Positions 36,025-49,166 of a DNA stretch of 64,000 bases are shown piece after piece (position 1 is the stretch's first letter; each line of letters begins with the position of its first letter). Below the pieces are notes generated by a model. The model did not search any database. It was given only the letters and a program-made list of their open reading frames with translations, and was not told where the DNA came from. Source of the stretch: Beverwykella pulmonaria (Eukaryota > Ascomycota > Dothideomycetes > Pleosporales > Melanommataceae); the NCBI GenBank assembly GCA_001599595.1, contig BCHH01000003.1, positions 3,900,063 through 3,964,062 on the forward strand. Reading direction: 5' to 3'. A program made the position numbers and the translations under genes.

Positions 36025-38773
36025 TCAGTTCCAGAAATCGTCCTTCTTGTCTTTGCTAGCACTGGCCATTTCGTTCTCAAACTTCAAACCCATGCCTAGA
36101 CCAAACCCCAAATCCATCTTCGGGGCCTGAATTTGTGGCGCCTTCTCTGCCTTCTTCGGGCTCTTGATTGGGCTGCCAGGTGGCTTTCCATCACTGGGTC
36201 CCATTCGCACAGGCTTGATGTCCCAACCATCCTCCAGGCCAGCTGCAATCCATACCTTGATCGCGTCGTGCACTGCGCCATAGTATTTCGGGTTGCAGGC
36301 TCGCAGGTGACCCATCAATTTCTCGAAGCCGGAGACCTTAAGCTCAGAGCGAAGCGTGTTGCGGGCTTCGTGGGTTGGGAGGGAAGCGAGCAGGCCGTTT
36401 ATGAGGTCAAGGTGGGTGGCAATGTAGTTTGTGGCATCCCACTCTACGCCGCCAACGTATGGAGCTGCTGGGACAATGGCTCGAGGGCCTGGAAAGTGTG
36501 CTTTAGCATATGATTTTGGCGGTCCATCGGAGGAGGGAGGGAGTGGAATAACATTGAGGTGATGGATGAAAATCCAGAAGACCTCCTTGGTCACGTTGGT
36601 GATCTCTTTGCACCACACTTGGTACGGCCGAGGTTGGTGCATCTGAAGGATGAAAGGGATAGTCGAAGACTCCTTTTCCTTCACCGGGTCTTTGAGGTAC
36701 TTGAGCAACTCAGTTGCACGAGAGTGAAGCTTGGATTCGGGAACAGCAGACAGGTGCGCAAAGAGAAGCTGAACGATGAGCTCGCGAGTGGTGAAGTCGC
36801 TTGGTCCTTTGTGTTCCTCGTCGAACAGCATCGCAAGCAGAGCCGGGAACAGAGTGGAGGCGATATCGGCTAGCTGCTTCAGGGCCGAGTCTGTTGTGGA
36901 GAGTCCCTTCAGGCAACGAAGAACTTCATGCAGCAAGGTATCCTCATGGTCTTCACGCCATTCGACGTCCATGATGCGATGGAGCAAAGCCACTAGCTCC
37001 ATCATTCCACCGTCCTGTAGGAAGGTATCAACCCATTCCACCGTTTCATTACGTAGTAGTAGTCGAAGTTTATGGAGCTTGCCAACCTCGACTTCTTGCG
37101 GCTTCGTGGTCTTCCTCATATACTCAATAAACTCATCAGGTGTTACTGTCTTGGGGCCTTTTGAGGACCGCTGCGATCCATTGGAGACAAGAGATCTGGT
37201 AGATGGAGATTTGGGGATGGGGTTAGCCTTGGAAGACTTCCTCTCGTGGGCAATATTTTCGGCCTTCTGCTTCTTCGTAGGAGAATCACCCTTGCTGAAG
37301 GCGAAGGTCCTGCTACGTGGACGCTCGCGTTTGGTAGAGCTTGCCGAATTTGTTGACTCGAGGGGGGCCATCTCTTCCGGCGAACCAGCATGGGGCTTTG
37401 TCGACCGTGTAAGGGTTGGCTTGGTCGATCTCTTTCCAGTCGTTTCGTCAACTGAAGAATGCGCAGATCCTGCCCGTGACATTGATTGAGGGGTATCGAG
37501 CTTGTGGGTGCGGACAAAGTCGGCTTTGACTTCGAGCTTCAACGTCCGCATTTGAGCGCGCTGGTGCGTAGGAATGTTTCTCGACTCCTTCATCAAGACG
37601 TTAGTATTAAAGTGAATGCGTTGGTTTTTGCTAACTCACCAGTACAGCTTCAAATTCGGCATCAACTACTTTCGGGTCCAGCTTGACGGGAGATGTACCG
37701 CTAGACTCAGTCCGTTTTGTTTTTCCATTGAGCGCAGCAACGGCAGCCATGACACGGCTGGTCCGCTTACTCGCATTCGAAGCTTGCTTAGCAGCATCAT
37801 CCTTTCTGCTATTGTCGGAGCTGGTGCGTCCTAACAGGCCTCGCGACGGTGTGTTCTTCGAAGTCGCACCTTCCTTCATCCTCCCTCCATTGCCCTTTGT
37901 ATCAGAAAGCGGTTGTCTGTCATTGCTCTTCTTCCCGCTAAGAGTACTAAGCAAAGACGTAGTGGAGTTGCTGCTGGGCAAGAACGTGGACTTGGGTCGC
38001 TCCTTGGCTGGTGATCGCTGCTGCAATGACGGCTGGCCATAGTCGAAGAAGCTTCGCTGTTTAGAGGGAGAGTAATCGCTTGGGGTGTACTTGGAGATCT
38101 CCCCCTCGAGACTTCGCCGATCGTTGAGGGGAATCTTGCTAGTGGTGCTGATTTCCTGCAGCGGCGTCTGGGAGCTGAACTGGGCCCAGATGGGTGTGTG
38201 CACTGGGCTAGCGGCAGCAGCAGAGCTCGGCGGTGTGGTGTTCTCTTTGTCGTGTCCGGGAGTGTTCTTGGGCTCCTTGGGCTGTTTGTTCTTAGAGAAT
38301 ATGCCCGCCAGGTTGGTTGTTGACTTGGTCTTCTTCGGCTTTGCAGCCATGGAAGCCTCCTCCCGAGCCCGACTGGGCTCTCTGGATTGCTTCTCCTTGG
38401 TCTTGTCCTTGTCCTTTTCCCTGCCCAGCGATCGCAGTGAAACCGAGCTCAGCGTCTTCTTGTGCAGGCTCTTCGTTGGGCTCGCCTTGGTTTCGTTCGA
38501 CTTCCGCGGAGATGGCGGGCCGATAAGAACATTGTTGTCCTGGTTCGCTGACCGTACTTGGCTGTACAGATAGTCTGGCGACAGCAACGGCGCACCTGGG
38601 GTGGCGGGATTGTATGAGCGACTATCGGGTTGGTTCTTGTTTAGTGCAGTGCCGTCCGAAGGCGACCGCTTGTGGCTCTTGGGTGCAATAATAGATTTGA
38701 GGACTGAAGACGACTTGTTGCGTCGGTGACCAGGACGGTCGACGGCAGCACTGGTCGCAGCCATGGAAGCCAT
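36025..38773 (-). CDS. Formin-like GBD/FH3 domain protein without FH1/FH2
   Basis: Exons 38773-37640 and 37587-36025 join across a 52-bp intron (donor GTGAGT, ACTAAC branch) to give 898 residues. The first 365 residues are basic and serine-rich. The Rho-GTPase-binding/FH3 region begins at the splice junction (DAEFEAVL joined to ESRNIPTHQRAQMRTLKL). It continues through LLRNETVEWVDTFLQDGGMM, STTDSALKQLADIASTLFP and DWDATNY-like helices to about residue 830. The protein ends after a short charged tail. Fungal formins carry FH1 and FH2 after this region; here neither is present and the stop codon is clean. A stand-alone GBD/FH3 family is known in filamentous fungi. By analogy it may bind a Rho-type GTPase at growth sites, but that is inference. 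Confidence 0.85.
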
Positions 38774-39232
38774 GGGGAAGTAAGAATTGGAAGTAGAAAC
38801 CGGCAAGGCAGGGCACACCCCCCAAGGAAGAAACAGAGAAACGCGTTCTGGCTATATCAGAAAGATGTTTGCATAAGAGAGGAGGCGGCGACGGGGTCAA
38901 GGTATGGTTGCTTGTGCCGTGGTTCAGCGGGCTAAACAAAGCCCCGCGTTGCCAGAGCGACCGCCCCACTAATGCGCGCCGGCCCCCGATCCCGATTACA
39001 TCATCAACACACTGTTCACAACTGATTCCCTTGATCCGAGGTTATTGCGAGGCAATACATTCTTTGCATTTTGAAACCCAAAGCAAAAATAGTGCCGGCG
39101 GAGCGCTTGCGTCGCATGCATTCATCTAAAAACCCATTTTCACGCAAAACTGCCCGTGGTCAAAACAACTAGGAAAGGGTATCTGTGCCAAATGCAAAGC
39201 CAAACCATGCGAAACCATATACACCCCGATGC
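38774..39232. other. Promoter of the GBD/FH3 gene and 3' region of next gene
   Basis: No convincing frame. Start of the minus-strand GBD/FH3 gene is at 38773, so its promoter lies here. The 3' end of the next minus-strand gene is at 39233. Confidence 0.5.
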
Positions 39233-42200
39233 TCATTCCTTCAAGCTCTCATCCCATCCGCCCGATTTCACCAAAAACGTCTCGACTCTCGTCTTGCAAT
39301 TTTCCAGCCCATTTCCAAGAGCCTCGCCCCACTGGCTCTCCACCAGCCCCACCTTGTCCTTCAAGTCGTCTGTCAACCGTGATTCCTCGTCTTTGCGAAT
39401 AGCCCGCATCTCGCTTTCGACGTTAGCCAGGTCTTCACCTTCGACGATGCGCTGTGTCTCGAGGAGACGGGAGCCCGCTGTCATGACGCCCGTCTTGACC
39501 TCGTGGAGGAGACAAAGCAGGTTGGTCTGCGATTCGATGAACTGGTATGCCGAGCGCCCTGCGTGAGCGAGCAGAGAGTAGAGATACTGCAACGGGAAGT
39601 CGTGGTAGACAGGGTTCTCCTCAAACTCCTGAGGTGGGATCAGGATTTCAAACCCCTGTAATCGCTGTGGTATCTTTTGCACAATGGTCAGAAGCCCAGG
39701 CGCAATGTCCCAAAACGCGGATAGCTGCGCCTCGACGCCTCTTGTTACGTTCTTCTCGATGGCGTTCATGAAGTCTTCATATCGCTTCAAGATCTCTTTC
39801 TCAAACACAACCTTCCGATCTTGCGCATCGCGGCTAAAGAAAGCCGTGGCTTCCTTGACCTTCTGATCGTTCTTAGACTGTATGTACGGCAGGATGATAA
39901 TGTCTTTGTACAGGTCGTTGCGTTCGTCTTCTAGCTCGAACATTTCCTTGTAGAGCTGCTCGCGAGCTTCGAAGAGCCACTTCAGCAGAGTCAGCATTTC
40001 CAGTAGTTCAGGTTGTTCGTCGCCTTCTTCCTGCGTCTGGTTGGGATTGGACTCTTGCGCATCATTGGATAACCGTCCCTTCAGATGCTCTATGGATGCC
40101 GACACTTTCGTTATCCGCTCGCAGAACATTGCGTGGAGTGGATTGGCCACCTCAGCTTGGAACGAGTCAAACAGATTCTGGACGGCATCCTGGGCACGCT
40201 TTTCCTCGCGAGCTTCAAAGTCTGCCTCGGCCTCGGCCGCGTCCTCAAATCTCATGACACCGTTTCGCACATTCTGTTGAACATTGTATCGTAGTTGGGC
40301 TCTTCGGTCGGCCAGTGATGCACTCTCCTGCTCCTTAAGAGTCTTCGCTTTGCTTGTGAACCGCTCTTTAACCGTCTTAACCTCCTCCAGATCCGCCAAC
40401 CCTCGCAGGTTACTCCGAATTGAAGCGAGATCCGGATGATTGTTATTGACAGCAGGGTGATGTCGTGGGTATGGCGGAGGGAGTGTCACTAGCCTTGACA
40501 CGTCTAACCTATGTGGATCTGGAGTAGCAGGAGCCGAGTTCGGATAGAAGCCATAGGATTGCACAGGAGGTGCTTGCATCTCATCGTGAAACCCAGTCTT
40601 CTCCGGGGGGTATTCGTTGGCTCCATATGCTTGCTGTCGACTTGATCCTGGCGGCAGACCTGGTGATGGCTCATTTTCACCAGCCCATTGAAGACTCTCA
40701 CGGGCCTCCTTAGGAAGACTCATGTATTTTGACTCCCTCTTGCTCCTTTCTAGCCTCCGACTTCCAATGCCAGAAGAGGCCCCGTCATTGCTCGCTTCCC
40801 ACCAGCGACTTGCAGAACGACCTCTCGAATCTTCTTCATCCGGCACCGTGCTCATCGCCATGCTAGGTATGGGCGATAAACAGGGTTGGTAGTTATGGTT
40901 CCACGATGCCTCACGAGCTCGTTGGCTGTTTGCACTAGAAGGCGAGTCTGGCTCGGTATGGGGTGTGAAGTTTGCCACCGATGATGCAGGACTGGCAGCT
41001 GTTGTAGGGACGGAATTGGAGAATCTGGTGTCCGGTGATTCACCGATGGTAGATGCTTGAGACCTCCTGCCACTGGGTACAGAAGCGCTTTGTGCACTCG
41101 GAGTAGCTGATCTCCGCCCTGAGTTGCCGTATGATCGCCATAAGTCTCTGGTCAAATCCACGATGTCACCCGCAATAGCATCAAAGGCACCCGAGTAACG
41201 GTCTCGGCGAAGTCTTGATTCGGCCACGATGAATTCCGCAAAAATTTCAAGCTTTTCCTGATCGGTTTGGGCTGCACTCTCTCTGTCTACGAAGAGCCGA
41301 TGACGTTCTATAGACGCTTGAGCAAACAAGTCGCGGTCTGTTGGTCTCGGCGTGCTGGCCAATGACTGTTCGAGATTGGAATCGGAATGATGTGAAGTCT
41401 GAGAGGTTGATCGGTCGGTATCACCTGATTGATCTGTCAGGCTTGAAAGGCGATTATCCGCATAAGAGCGTAGTGGAGGGGTAGGAAGAGCTTTAGTGGG
41501 AAGTGCGACTGATTGAGGTTTGTGGGCGAGATGATGATCAAAAGTATCCGTACCTGGCGAGAAAGGCGGCGTGGGAACGGAAGCACCCGTAGCGACTGTT
41601 CGGTATATGTCTGCTCGTGGGGTAGTATGGGAGGATCCCGAGTCTTCCATTAACTGAGCGCTTCTAGGCGTTCGAAGGGCTCCAGCACTGCGTGGAGTAC
41701 TCTTGGGACCGGCACCCCGGCGACTCAGGGATACATCAGGGGTTCGCAATACCAAATCGTTAGGTGTCGTTGTAACAGCCTCCATGTCTTGTGCCCATGG
41801 ATTGTTATTCGGCTCAACGCGTTCTCGAGCTGCACGGCTCTCGCTTCGCCGCTCACGAATACCCAAAGCACTATTATCACGCTTTGCAGGCTTTACAGGC
41901 TTGTTAGGGCTTCGATAAAGCGTGCTGCTGGTATTCGATGTTGACACTGTTGGACCGGACGAGACCGAGGCATCCTCACTCTCTCCAAGCTGAGCAGGCG
42001 GGTCCTGTGACCGAATGGCTTGCGGACTTGTATCTATGTATAGGCCACGGGTTGCTGGAGACTTTGAACGATTACGTGGATCCTCATGCCAGCCCACGGG
42101 TGTTGGAGGGATTGGCGTCAATGTACTTTGGCCCGGTCTTCGAGTAGGTGGTGCAGGAAGATTTACAGGTTGCCGGCTTGCGCTCGACTGCCCCGGTCCC

Positions 42201-43528
42201 AAGCTCTGGGATCTTGAGCTACTAGGAGGGGGCCCAGGTGGAGGCGGAGGTAGAGGTACTGATGAATCCCAGTTTCCTTGCTGTGGGGAAGGTGAGTACT
42301 CGATGGGTGTTCTCGCCTCTGTCGCAAGTCCTAGGAAACCAGCCGAAGCTGCTCGTCGAGAAGCCGGAGGTCTGATGGGAGACTCCGGACTCCATTGGCG
42401 CTCTGGAACAGGGTTCGAGGGATAACTGACAATTCGTTAGTTCGCGATCGCATAGTGAGCATGAGCTACCTACAGTTGGGACATGCGCTGTCCAGGCAAC
42501 CCAGGAGATCCAGGAATACGTGAGATGGCCTCGGTTGTGTTGATACGAAGTGCGTCGATTGCATTGGGTGCGGGACTGTGGTCTGAGCCTCTGTTTCGAA
42601 AGTTGGACAGGCTGAACTTGGAATGCAGCTTGTCACGCGAGGCTGATCGCTGCTTTCCGTTTCCGGGTGGCGGAGGAGGAAACTGAGGATTCGATGTAAC
42701 GCTCACTGCACTGGTGGGTATGACCATGGATGTCGGTCGACTACTACCATAGCCAGAGACAGGTCTTGAGGGTGGTGAGGGTACATATTCGGCAGGGTGT
42801 GCGCTCATCGGGTGGCTCTGATGAGAGGGAAAGGCATTGCTGGACAGATGGGGTGAAGAGCCCACGGTTTGTGATATGCTATGATTCTGGCCGGGGGAGT
42901 AAGGCGGTGGAGGCGATGGCATCGACGCTGGAGGATTGCTTTAGTACGGTTCACATATCGTTGAATCATGACTTCTGGGAAAAGACATTGCGACTCCCAC
43001 GAGACGCGAGCAGATAAAATATTGAGGCAGAAAGAGGTGGCAGACTTTGGATAAAAGAAAGAAAATAGTACCTTCCATTCCCGTCACTTCGCGCGACCGA
43101 GATGTTGTTTGTGTCTGCGGAAGATGGGGAGCGTATTGCCCGCCCATGGGGGTGTTGCGCCCCCATTGCTGGGGATTGTAGGGTACAGAGGAAGACGAAG
43201 CGTTCCTCATCGCCATCGGAGAAGAGACAACGGGCGAAGCTGCATAAGAAGCCGGCGATGGCGCGTAGGGCGAGAAGGGCAAGCTTAAAGATACCGCGCT
43301 CACGGGGGTCTGGTGGCCATGCAGAAACGACGCTCCTTGCGGCGGCGCGAGGGTTGTCGTGAGAAGGGGAGGTTGCACCGCGATGCGCCGGAGGGGAGAG
43401 GTCTGCGGAGTTTGCAATTGCAGTCGAGGGGGCCCAGGCGGAGGGGGAGGCGGAGGGGGAGGCGGCGGCGGCGGCAGAGGAGAGTGCGGTGCGGAGCGCG
43501 GCGCGGGATATTCATGTTCAGAGGCCAT
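39233..43528 (-). CDS. Large conserved fungal coiled-coil protein, unknown function
   Basis: Exons 43528-43072, 42927-42474 and 42425-39233 give 1367 residues; introns are 144 and 48 bp (donors GTACTA and GTAGGT). The N-terminus starts MASEHEYPAPRSAPHSP and runs into a polyproline tract. Long P/S-rich disordered segments continue to about residue 970. The last 390 residues are helical and charged: VKTVKERFTSKAKTLKEQE, FEAREEKRAQDAVQNLFDSF, LLTIVQKIPQRLQGFEILIP. The C-terminal block looks well conserved, while the rest is low complexity. Polyproline tracts can bind profilin or SH3/WW domains, which would fit a polarity or cytoskeletal role, but this is inference. I do not recognise a named family. 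Confidence 0.82.
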
Positions 43529-44740
43529 GGCTCGAGGTTGTAGTCTTGAAAGAGGCTACACCAAAGCCTCGGCGGCTCCAGCAACTCTCACAGCGAATCC
43601 AGTATGGAGGCGGCGGGTGCTGTGTTGGAAAGGCGTGCAGGAGACGTTTGTCACTTGGGACGGAAGGTCCACAAAAGCAACGACAACGGCCGGGGAGTGT
43701 CACGGATCCTGGCTCATGCTGGCCGCGAGAACGGCAAGGCACGCATTACGATGGTGGAGTAAGTGTGCGAGCGCGACCATTCGCCCATGGACTGCTCGCA
43801 CGCCCAAGAAAGGGTTGATCCGGGTTGGAGGTTGAGGGGCGGCCAGCGACCTGAGGCCCACGGCTAGCCCGAATCACGCTGGTCCTGAGATCCAAGGCCG
43901 TGAAGCGAGCGAATGACGGCGGCGACAGGCCACTAATGCTGGGGACATATGCAGCACCCTGGCTCGCATCTGAGCTGGGCGGCTACGAAAAGGTGGTGAG
44001 AGTGGTGGGATGACCGGGCCTCAAACCAGCATCGAGAGTGCGGTTCCCGCTCTCGACACTGCGGAGTGCTTGAAACCCTCTACGGCAATATCAACCCTGG
44101 GAAATCTCCGACAGCATCGTCTGATTTCTCCCGGGTCGCTGCGCGATAGATTGAGTCACGAGCCTCTATCCGCTGTCCAGAATGCTTGAGTGTCTAATTG
44201 CCCATATTGACCCCAGCAAATATAAATAGCACTGGTGATTTGCAAGTGCCACATTGCGGGACCACTCATAAGCCGAGGACAGGAGGAACACACACAACAC
44301 CACTAGGCTGCTGAATAGTATCGCGCATTGGGCGTCCCGTTGCTGAGCACCGTGTGCGTCTTGCGAAATATACCGGTGAGATGCACGATGGAACGGGAAG
44401 GATTCAAGACACCAACTCGTCGCGTTTTTGAGCACGAATGGAAGGCAGAACGCCACAATCTGTCAAAAACTCAGACCCTGTTAAAAATAGTCGACGCAGC
44501 CCTCGCGTTCCACGCACACACGAAGCTGCCAGCCTTGCCAACAGATCGCAGAGCAATGTCCCGTCACGTCCCTGTGCGGTGCCGAAGCCACGAACACGGG
44601 AATAGAAGTTGTGCTCGCCAACGCAATATGGGAATCTTTGTATCCGAATCCTATTTGGTAACGTACACCTAGCGCCCTATAACCCGCATAAGGATATGAT
44701 CCACCACGCTTTCGATATTCATAGCATGTTCCAACGGCGC
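43529..44740. other. Intergenic, no gene seen
   Basis: The left part is the promoter and leader of the large coiled-coil gene. The right part is the 3' region of fructose-1,6-bisphosphatase. Frames present are short and lack domains. Confidence 0.5.
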
Positions 44741-45947
44741 TCATTTCGCGTACTTTTTGTGTGCATCGATGACTTTTCGGACCTCGCCCTCGCTGCCCAG
44801 AAATATTCCGCTGCGATCGTGGATGTGCTCTGGGACGACCTCGAGCATGCGCCTCATGTGGCTGTCGACTGCGAGACCGCCGGCTGGAGCTGTGTTAGAA
44901 TGACGTTACGCGCGAAAAGGGCGTTTCATGCATACCGTTCTCAAAGACCATGGCCATAGGCGCACACTCATATAGAATCCTGAGCTTGCCCTTGGGGCTC
45001 TTTTTGTCAGCCGGGTACGCGAAGATGCCTCCGTATAGCAGCGTCCGGTAGGCATCAGCGACCATAGAGCCAATATATCTGGAGCTGTACGGCTTGCCGC
45101 CATCCGCAGGATACTTCAGGCTGTTGATGTACTCCTTGACTGGCTCGTCCCAGTACATGCTGTTACCCTCGTTGACAGAGTAAATCGCGCGCGTCTTCGG
45201 GATGCGCATGTTGGGATGCGTGAGGATGAACTCGCCAAACGAGTTGTCCAGTGTGAATCCATTGACCTGCCCGCCTTTCATCGTAATGACCAGCTGAGCT
45301 GACGCACCATACATAGTAAAACCCGAGGCAACCATCTCGGTGCCGGGCTTCAACAGATCCTCCTTGGTACCCCTCGCGCCCTCTGGGAGCTTAAATATGG
45401 AGAAGATGGTCCCGACCGAGACACCAGCGTCTAGATTCGAAGAGCCGTCGATGGGGTCGCATGCTACGGCATACCGAGCCTGCGGGTGTTCGTCGAATAT
45501 AATTGCCTCTTCTTCCTCTTCGGACACCAAGACCCTGACCCTCGCGCAACTCTTCATAGCGCTGATGAAGAGGTCGTTTCCAATCACATCGAGCTTCTTC
45601 TGATCATCTCCCGTAGCATTTGTCTCGCCCGCAAGACCGGTGAGCTAGCATGGTTAGCCAGACTTGCAGCCACGATTGGCTCCAACATACATTGATCAAC
45701 GTCGCTCTTCGGATGTAGTAGGAGATGGCCTTGAACGCGAATTGGAGGGCATGGCACAGCAGACTGCGGAGCTGCCGGATTAGCTATTGCAGCTCCTTCT
45801 TGCTTGGATTGACGCTTACGTGAAGTCTCCTGTAGCCTCCTTATGCTTCACTTGCTCTTCCGTCAGGAACCTAGTGAGGGTTACAATGTTTGTGTTAATC
45901 TTCTCGCCTCCCGCGGGACCTGCTTCGCCGTTGCCGTTGCCGTTCAT
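44741..45947 (-). CDS. fbp1: Fructose-1,6-bisphosphatase
   Basis: Four exons (45947-45820, 45763-45691, 45644-44936, 44889-44741) encode 352 residues, the usual length; introns are 56, 46, 46 bp. Key blocks are NIVTLTRFLTEEQ, GDFTLLCHALQFAFKAISYY, the metal-binding DPIDGSSNLDAG, NEGNSMYWDEPV, YIGSMVADAYRTLLYGGIF and the C-terminal GGLAVDSHMRRMLEVVPEHI. The enzyme removes the 1-phosphate from fructose 1,6-bisphosphate in the cytosol, the controlled step of gluconeogenesis. An acidic insertion (SEEEEEAI) sits before the active site. The N-terminus MNGNGNGEAGPAGGEK is a short low-complexity lead. Regulation by carbon source is known for the family but no site is claimed here. Confidence 0.96.
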
Positions 45948-46939
45948 CTTGAGATAGTGCTAGGGTACTGTTGCCAGGGTATGGTGTGGATGGCGGAAGA
46001 CAAAGTGCGTGGTGTCTGCAATGAACAACACGACGAGGATCGCTCGGAGGTTTTGTAAACTAGAGGCCTGGGTTCGGATGGCTAGAGTCGGGCACGCGGA
46101 GGACAGCTCGGGATTTGTTTGGCATGAGACTGGCTGGATGGAGTCCCTCGGCAGTGGAATTGAGGGTCACGAGCGGCCGTGGAAGCACTGACTTTGACGC
46201 GGTGTGGAAGGCCGAGCTGAAGCTGTCAAAGTGGCAACTGGACGGCCGCACAGCGGCCATTTGTAATGCTTCATGATGGGTCGGCATACTCTGTTGTGCT
46301 CCTGAAAGATGACGATGGAGGGGCGCGTGTTGCGGGGCGCATGTCCCTCCGGAATAATGAGCCCGAATTCTTCCGGCTTTCAGGCCGCGGATGACAGTAG
46401 TATTGACAACAACACAGTGGGAACACAAGTTCGAGGAACAATGCGCGCATTCCATGAAAATGTAGTAATTTTTAGGGATTTTTCAGAGGCAGTTAAGGCT
46501 TCTTTTGTGTTCTGCTGTTCTTGTCTAGTCATTCGATGTGTCATGAGGTCTTCAGAGCACTCGACTCCTATTGCTCAATGCTCCACGACGCGTCTTGCCG
46601 ATTACACAAAATATATGTATGCACGAATTGGAACCGGAATCCGCTGCTCGAAGAACGTTTACCCGGACGGCAGTGTGGAACACTGCCGACAACTTCTTGC
46701 TGCGGGAAAGCGATCTGACCTCGGGAAGCTCTGATCCGGTTGAAACTCGGTCTGGGGAGAGATGTCCCGAGACCACTGCTGTCGAGCAAGTGAACAGAAC
46801 ACCAGGCAAGACGTTCAAGATACACGCAGCAAGCTTCCAGAATTGAACGCACATACAGAGGTCTCAACGTTGATGCAGCTTTGCCAAGGATGACTAATGT
46901 TGCTGACTAACCGGGGTTCGCGCTAACCAACCCACGGAA
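45948..46939. other. No gene seen
   Basis: Contains the promoter of the bisphosphatase gene at its left end. Frames on both strands between 46309 and 46867 are short and overlapping, with no domain visible. Confidence 0.4.
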
Positions 46940-48300
46940 AATTTAGTTTTTGAAGCTTGAAGCTTCTTCCTTCGCAACACCAACAACTTTGCAACGTTCG
47001 ACACTATTACTGCTCTCAATAGGGCATGTTGCGTACTTACTGAGGATCGCTCTCTGGACGTAACGATCGGCGACCTTGCGTGCGGGATGATGGCTGCCAG
47101 AGCTTTCCCATCTCGACACATTGTAGCTCCAGGTAAGCTCACTCTTTCCTACCCTCCTACTCATTGCATGATGAAACAAAGCGCTTTTCAAACTAGAGTC
47201 TTTGACCTTTTCAGAGGAATGAAACTTTCGCTTGCACGTCAGTCTGATATGCTTTCGATTCTCACGATTTACTGAGCCATTGATGAGTCGCAACTGGCTA
47301 ACTCAGATCCAGATACTATGGAGTAGAACTCTCGAGTCGCATCCGCAGAAGCTCCTGCGCCCGACGAACGTGCGCCATGTCGTGGGACACCCTGTAAGTA
47401 ACTCATCCTCTCACTACCTCCTCCTATGATGAACAACTTTGTGCTTTTGCACGCTGGAAATTACCGACTGAGACTCGTCAATGTCGAAACAAAATGGCTG
47501 ATTCTGATCCGAACTTATCTCTCTTTTACTTGCTTCCTGTCCGCTGAAGTACTATTGCTAATTACCAATGGCATGTAGGCGCTCTCCGCTGCTTCCTCCT
47601 TCGGTACGCTCCCACCCGCCCCAACCACAATACCTCATATGATGAATGGCACTGGGCTCCGACAATTCGTGACGGACATGCCTTTTTGTGGCAGGCCTAG
47701 AAAACCTCGCCCACTGATATTGTCGACAACATTCGCTGGGCCAACGATTGCAACAAGCGGTTCGCAGCTAACGGCACAATAGTAGTAGAAGCGATCTCTC
47801 TCACACACAACCGTAGTCATGCTGATACTGTGGTAAGCGCGCTCTCTTCATCCCTCTCCCCGGACGTGATGCTACTAGATGACGAGTCTTATCCGGTTTT
47901 GCCGATGAAGATACCATCTTTTTACAACCATTCATGCCAAACTGATCTACCGATATCATTATTTTGTTTATATATAGTAGTCACCTCGTGCTCTTGGCTG
48001 ACCTTGTTACCACAGATGTTGCATCGTATGACTCACTACACTGAGGTATGTTGGATTTTTCTCTTCTTCCTCTATTTCATGATGATTCGACAAACGTTTT
48101 GACAAGCATATGTCCAAGCTACTTCGGTAGCGAAGACGAGAACTGTCCTCACTGATGCACGTCATGTTGCTTCGAGTCGCCTTCACTTTGCAAGACGCTA
48201 ACTAATGGATCAAGCAGATGTCTCCCAAGTAGCCTTTACTCCATACCTTTTAGTCGCCATGGGAGCGTGTCATTGATTTTTCGTAATGTAAGTTACAGCT
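46940..48300 (+). other. Candidate multi-exon gene, unrecognised
   Basis: Several coding-like plus-strand segments are bounded by splice-like sites. One ends at the GTAAGC donor at 47133. The next runs from the TTTTCAG acceptor at 47212-47214 to a GTAAGT donor at 47394. A 25-bp piece lies between TAG at 47576-47578 and GTACGC at 47604. A 44-codon piece, 47701-47832 (IVDNIRWANDCNKRFAANGT), lies between a CCTAG acceptor and a GTAAGC donor, and a further piece ends at GTATGT (48046). I could not join all pieces into one frame or name a family. If the CCTAG is not an acceptor, the TAG at 47698-47700 is an in-frame stop and the gene is broken. Confidence 0.3.
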
Positions 48301-48827
48301 TTTTTTTTCACTGCAGTTGAACTTTACGGGATGAACAATTACTTTATCACGACGGTCTACCGAGCTACGGCGATGGTGATAACGGCCTGTGACAGGGCCA
48401 GAGTCTGATACACACTGTATTGCTGTTCTTACTTGAGTCATTTTAAGCGATACTTTGCGCTGACCTTTCAAGTAGGTTCTAAGGTGAGATCTACACTAGT
48501 GCCGACCACCGAAAACTGCATGACCTCTCCCTTGTTGGCGTCTCGGATGCCTCGTCACAGTTTGCACACACAACTATATTAGCACGTACATCACACAGGC
48601 TCTTCTACTCGATTTGCAGAAAGACTTGTTCATTGCATCCTGTTGTATCCGGTACTCCGTCACTAATGCAACGCTCTTTGGTCTTGACAAGCCAAATGCT
48701 AGTTAGACCCCTCACCGCTTGCTTTCTAGACCAGCACAAAGCACAACTCCTGACATCGTGGAGGTACACTCCGGTCCATCAATCCGAGTTCCTCCGATAG
48801 ATAGATACATGCATCCCACACAATAGC
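48301..48827. other. No gene seen
   Basis: No convincing frame; the right end is the 3' region of the small minus-strand gene at 48828. Confidence 0.4.
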
Positions 48828-49166
48828 TCAATACAATCCAATCGTAATATCACCGCGTATCCGTGCCGTCAAGTGAATCTCAGCTTCAAGATCCAACTTG
48901 ATACCCAGAAGGAGCGCAGCGTCCTTCAGCTTGCCGTTGTCGTCCACAGGTCCCTTAACAATGTTTCCGGCGGGTCTGTTGAGGTTGCTCGAGGATGGAG
49001 GGCCGTTGCTCTTGAACATGCGGCCGCCCGAGGCTTGGCCGTCATCGCTGCCGGACATGTAACCGTTGCCAATAGGGCGAGTTGTGGTTTCGCTGCGTCT
49101 GTGGTGAGTAAGTTAGAATCAATTGGTGTGTCTCGGAAAATCTGCTTACACGTTGGGAGTAGACAT
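48828..49166 (-). CDS. Small conserved fungal protein (95 residues)
   Basis: Exon 1 is only 17 bp (49166-49150, MSTPN plus part of a codon). After a 51-bp intron (donor GTAAGC, CTAAC branch, ACAG acceptor) exon 2 (49098-48828) completes 95 residues. The N-terminal half is disordered (SGSDDGQASGG, GPPSSSNLNRP). The C-terminal half ends in ALLLGIKLDLEAEIHLTARI and RGDITIGLY, a compact motif typical of a small conserved ascomycete family with no assigned role. The tiny first exon is easy to miss; without it the frame has no good start. Confidence 0.75.

Noticed and set aside
43313..43835. Arg- and Gly-rich frames opposite the polyproline tract
   Set aside because: Antisense of the proline codon run at the start of the large coiled-coil gene.
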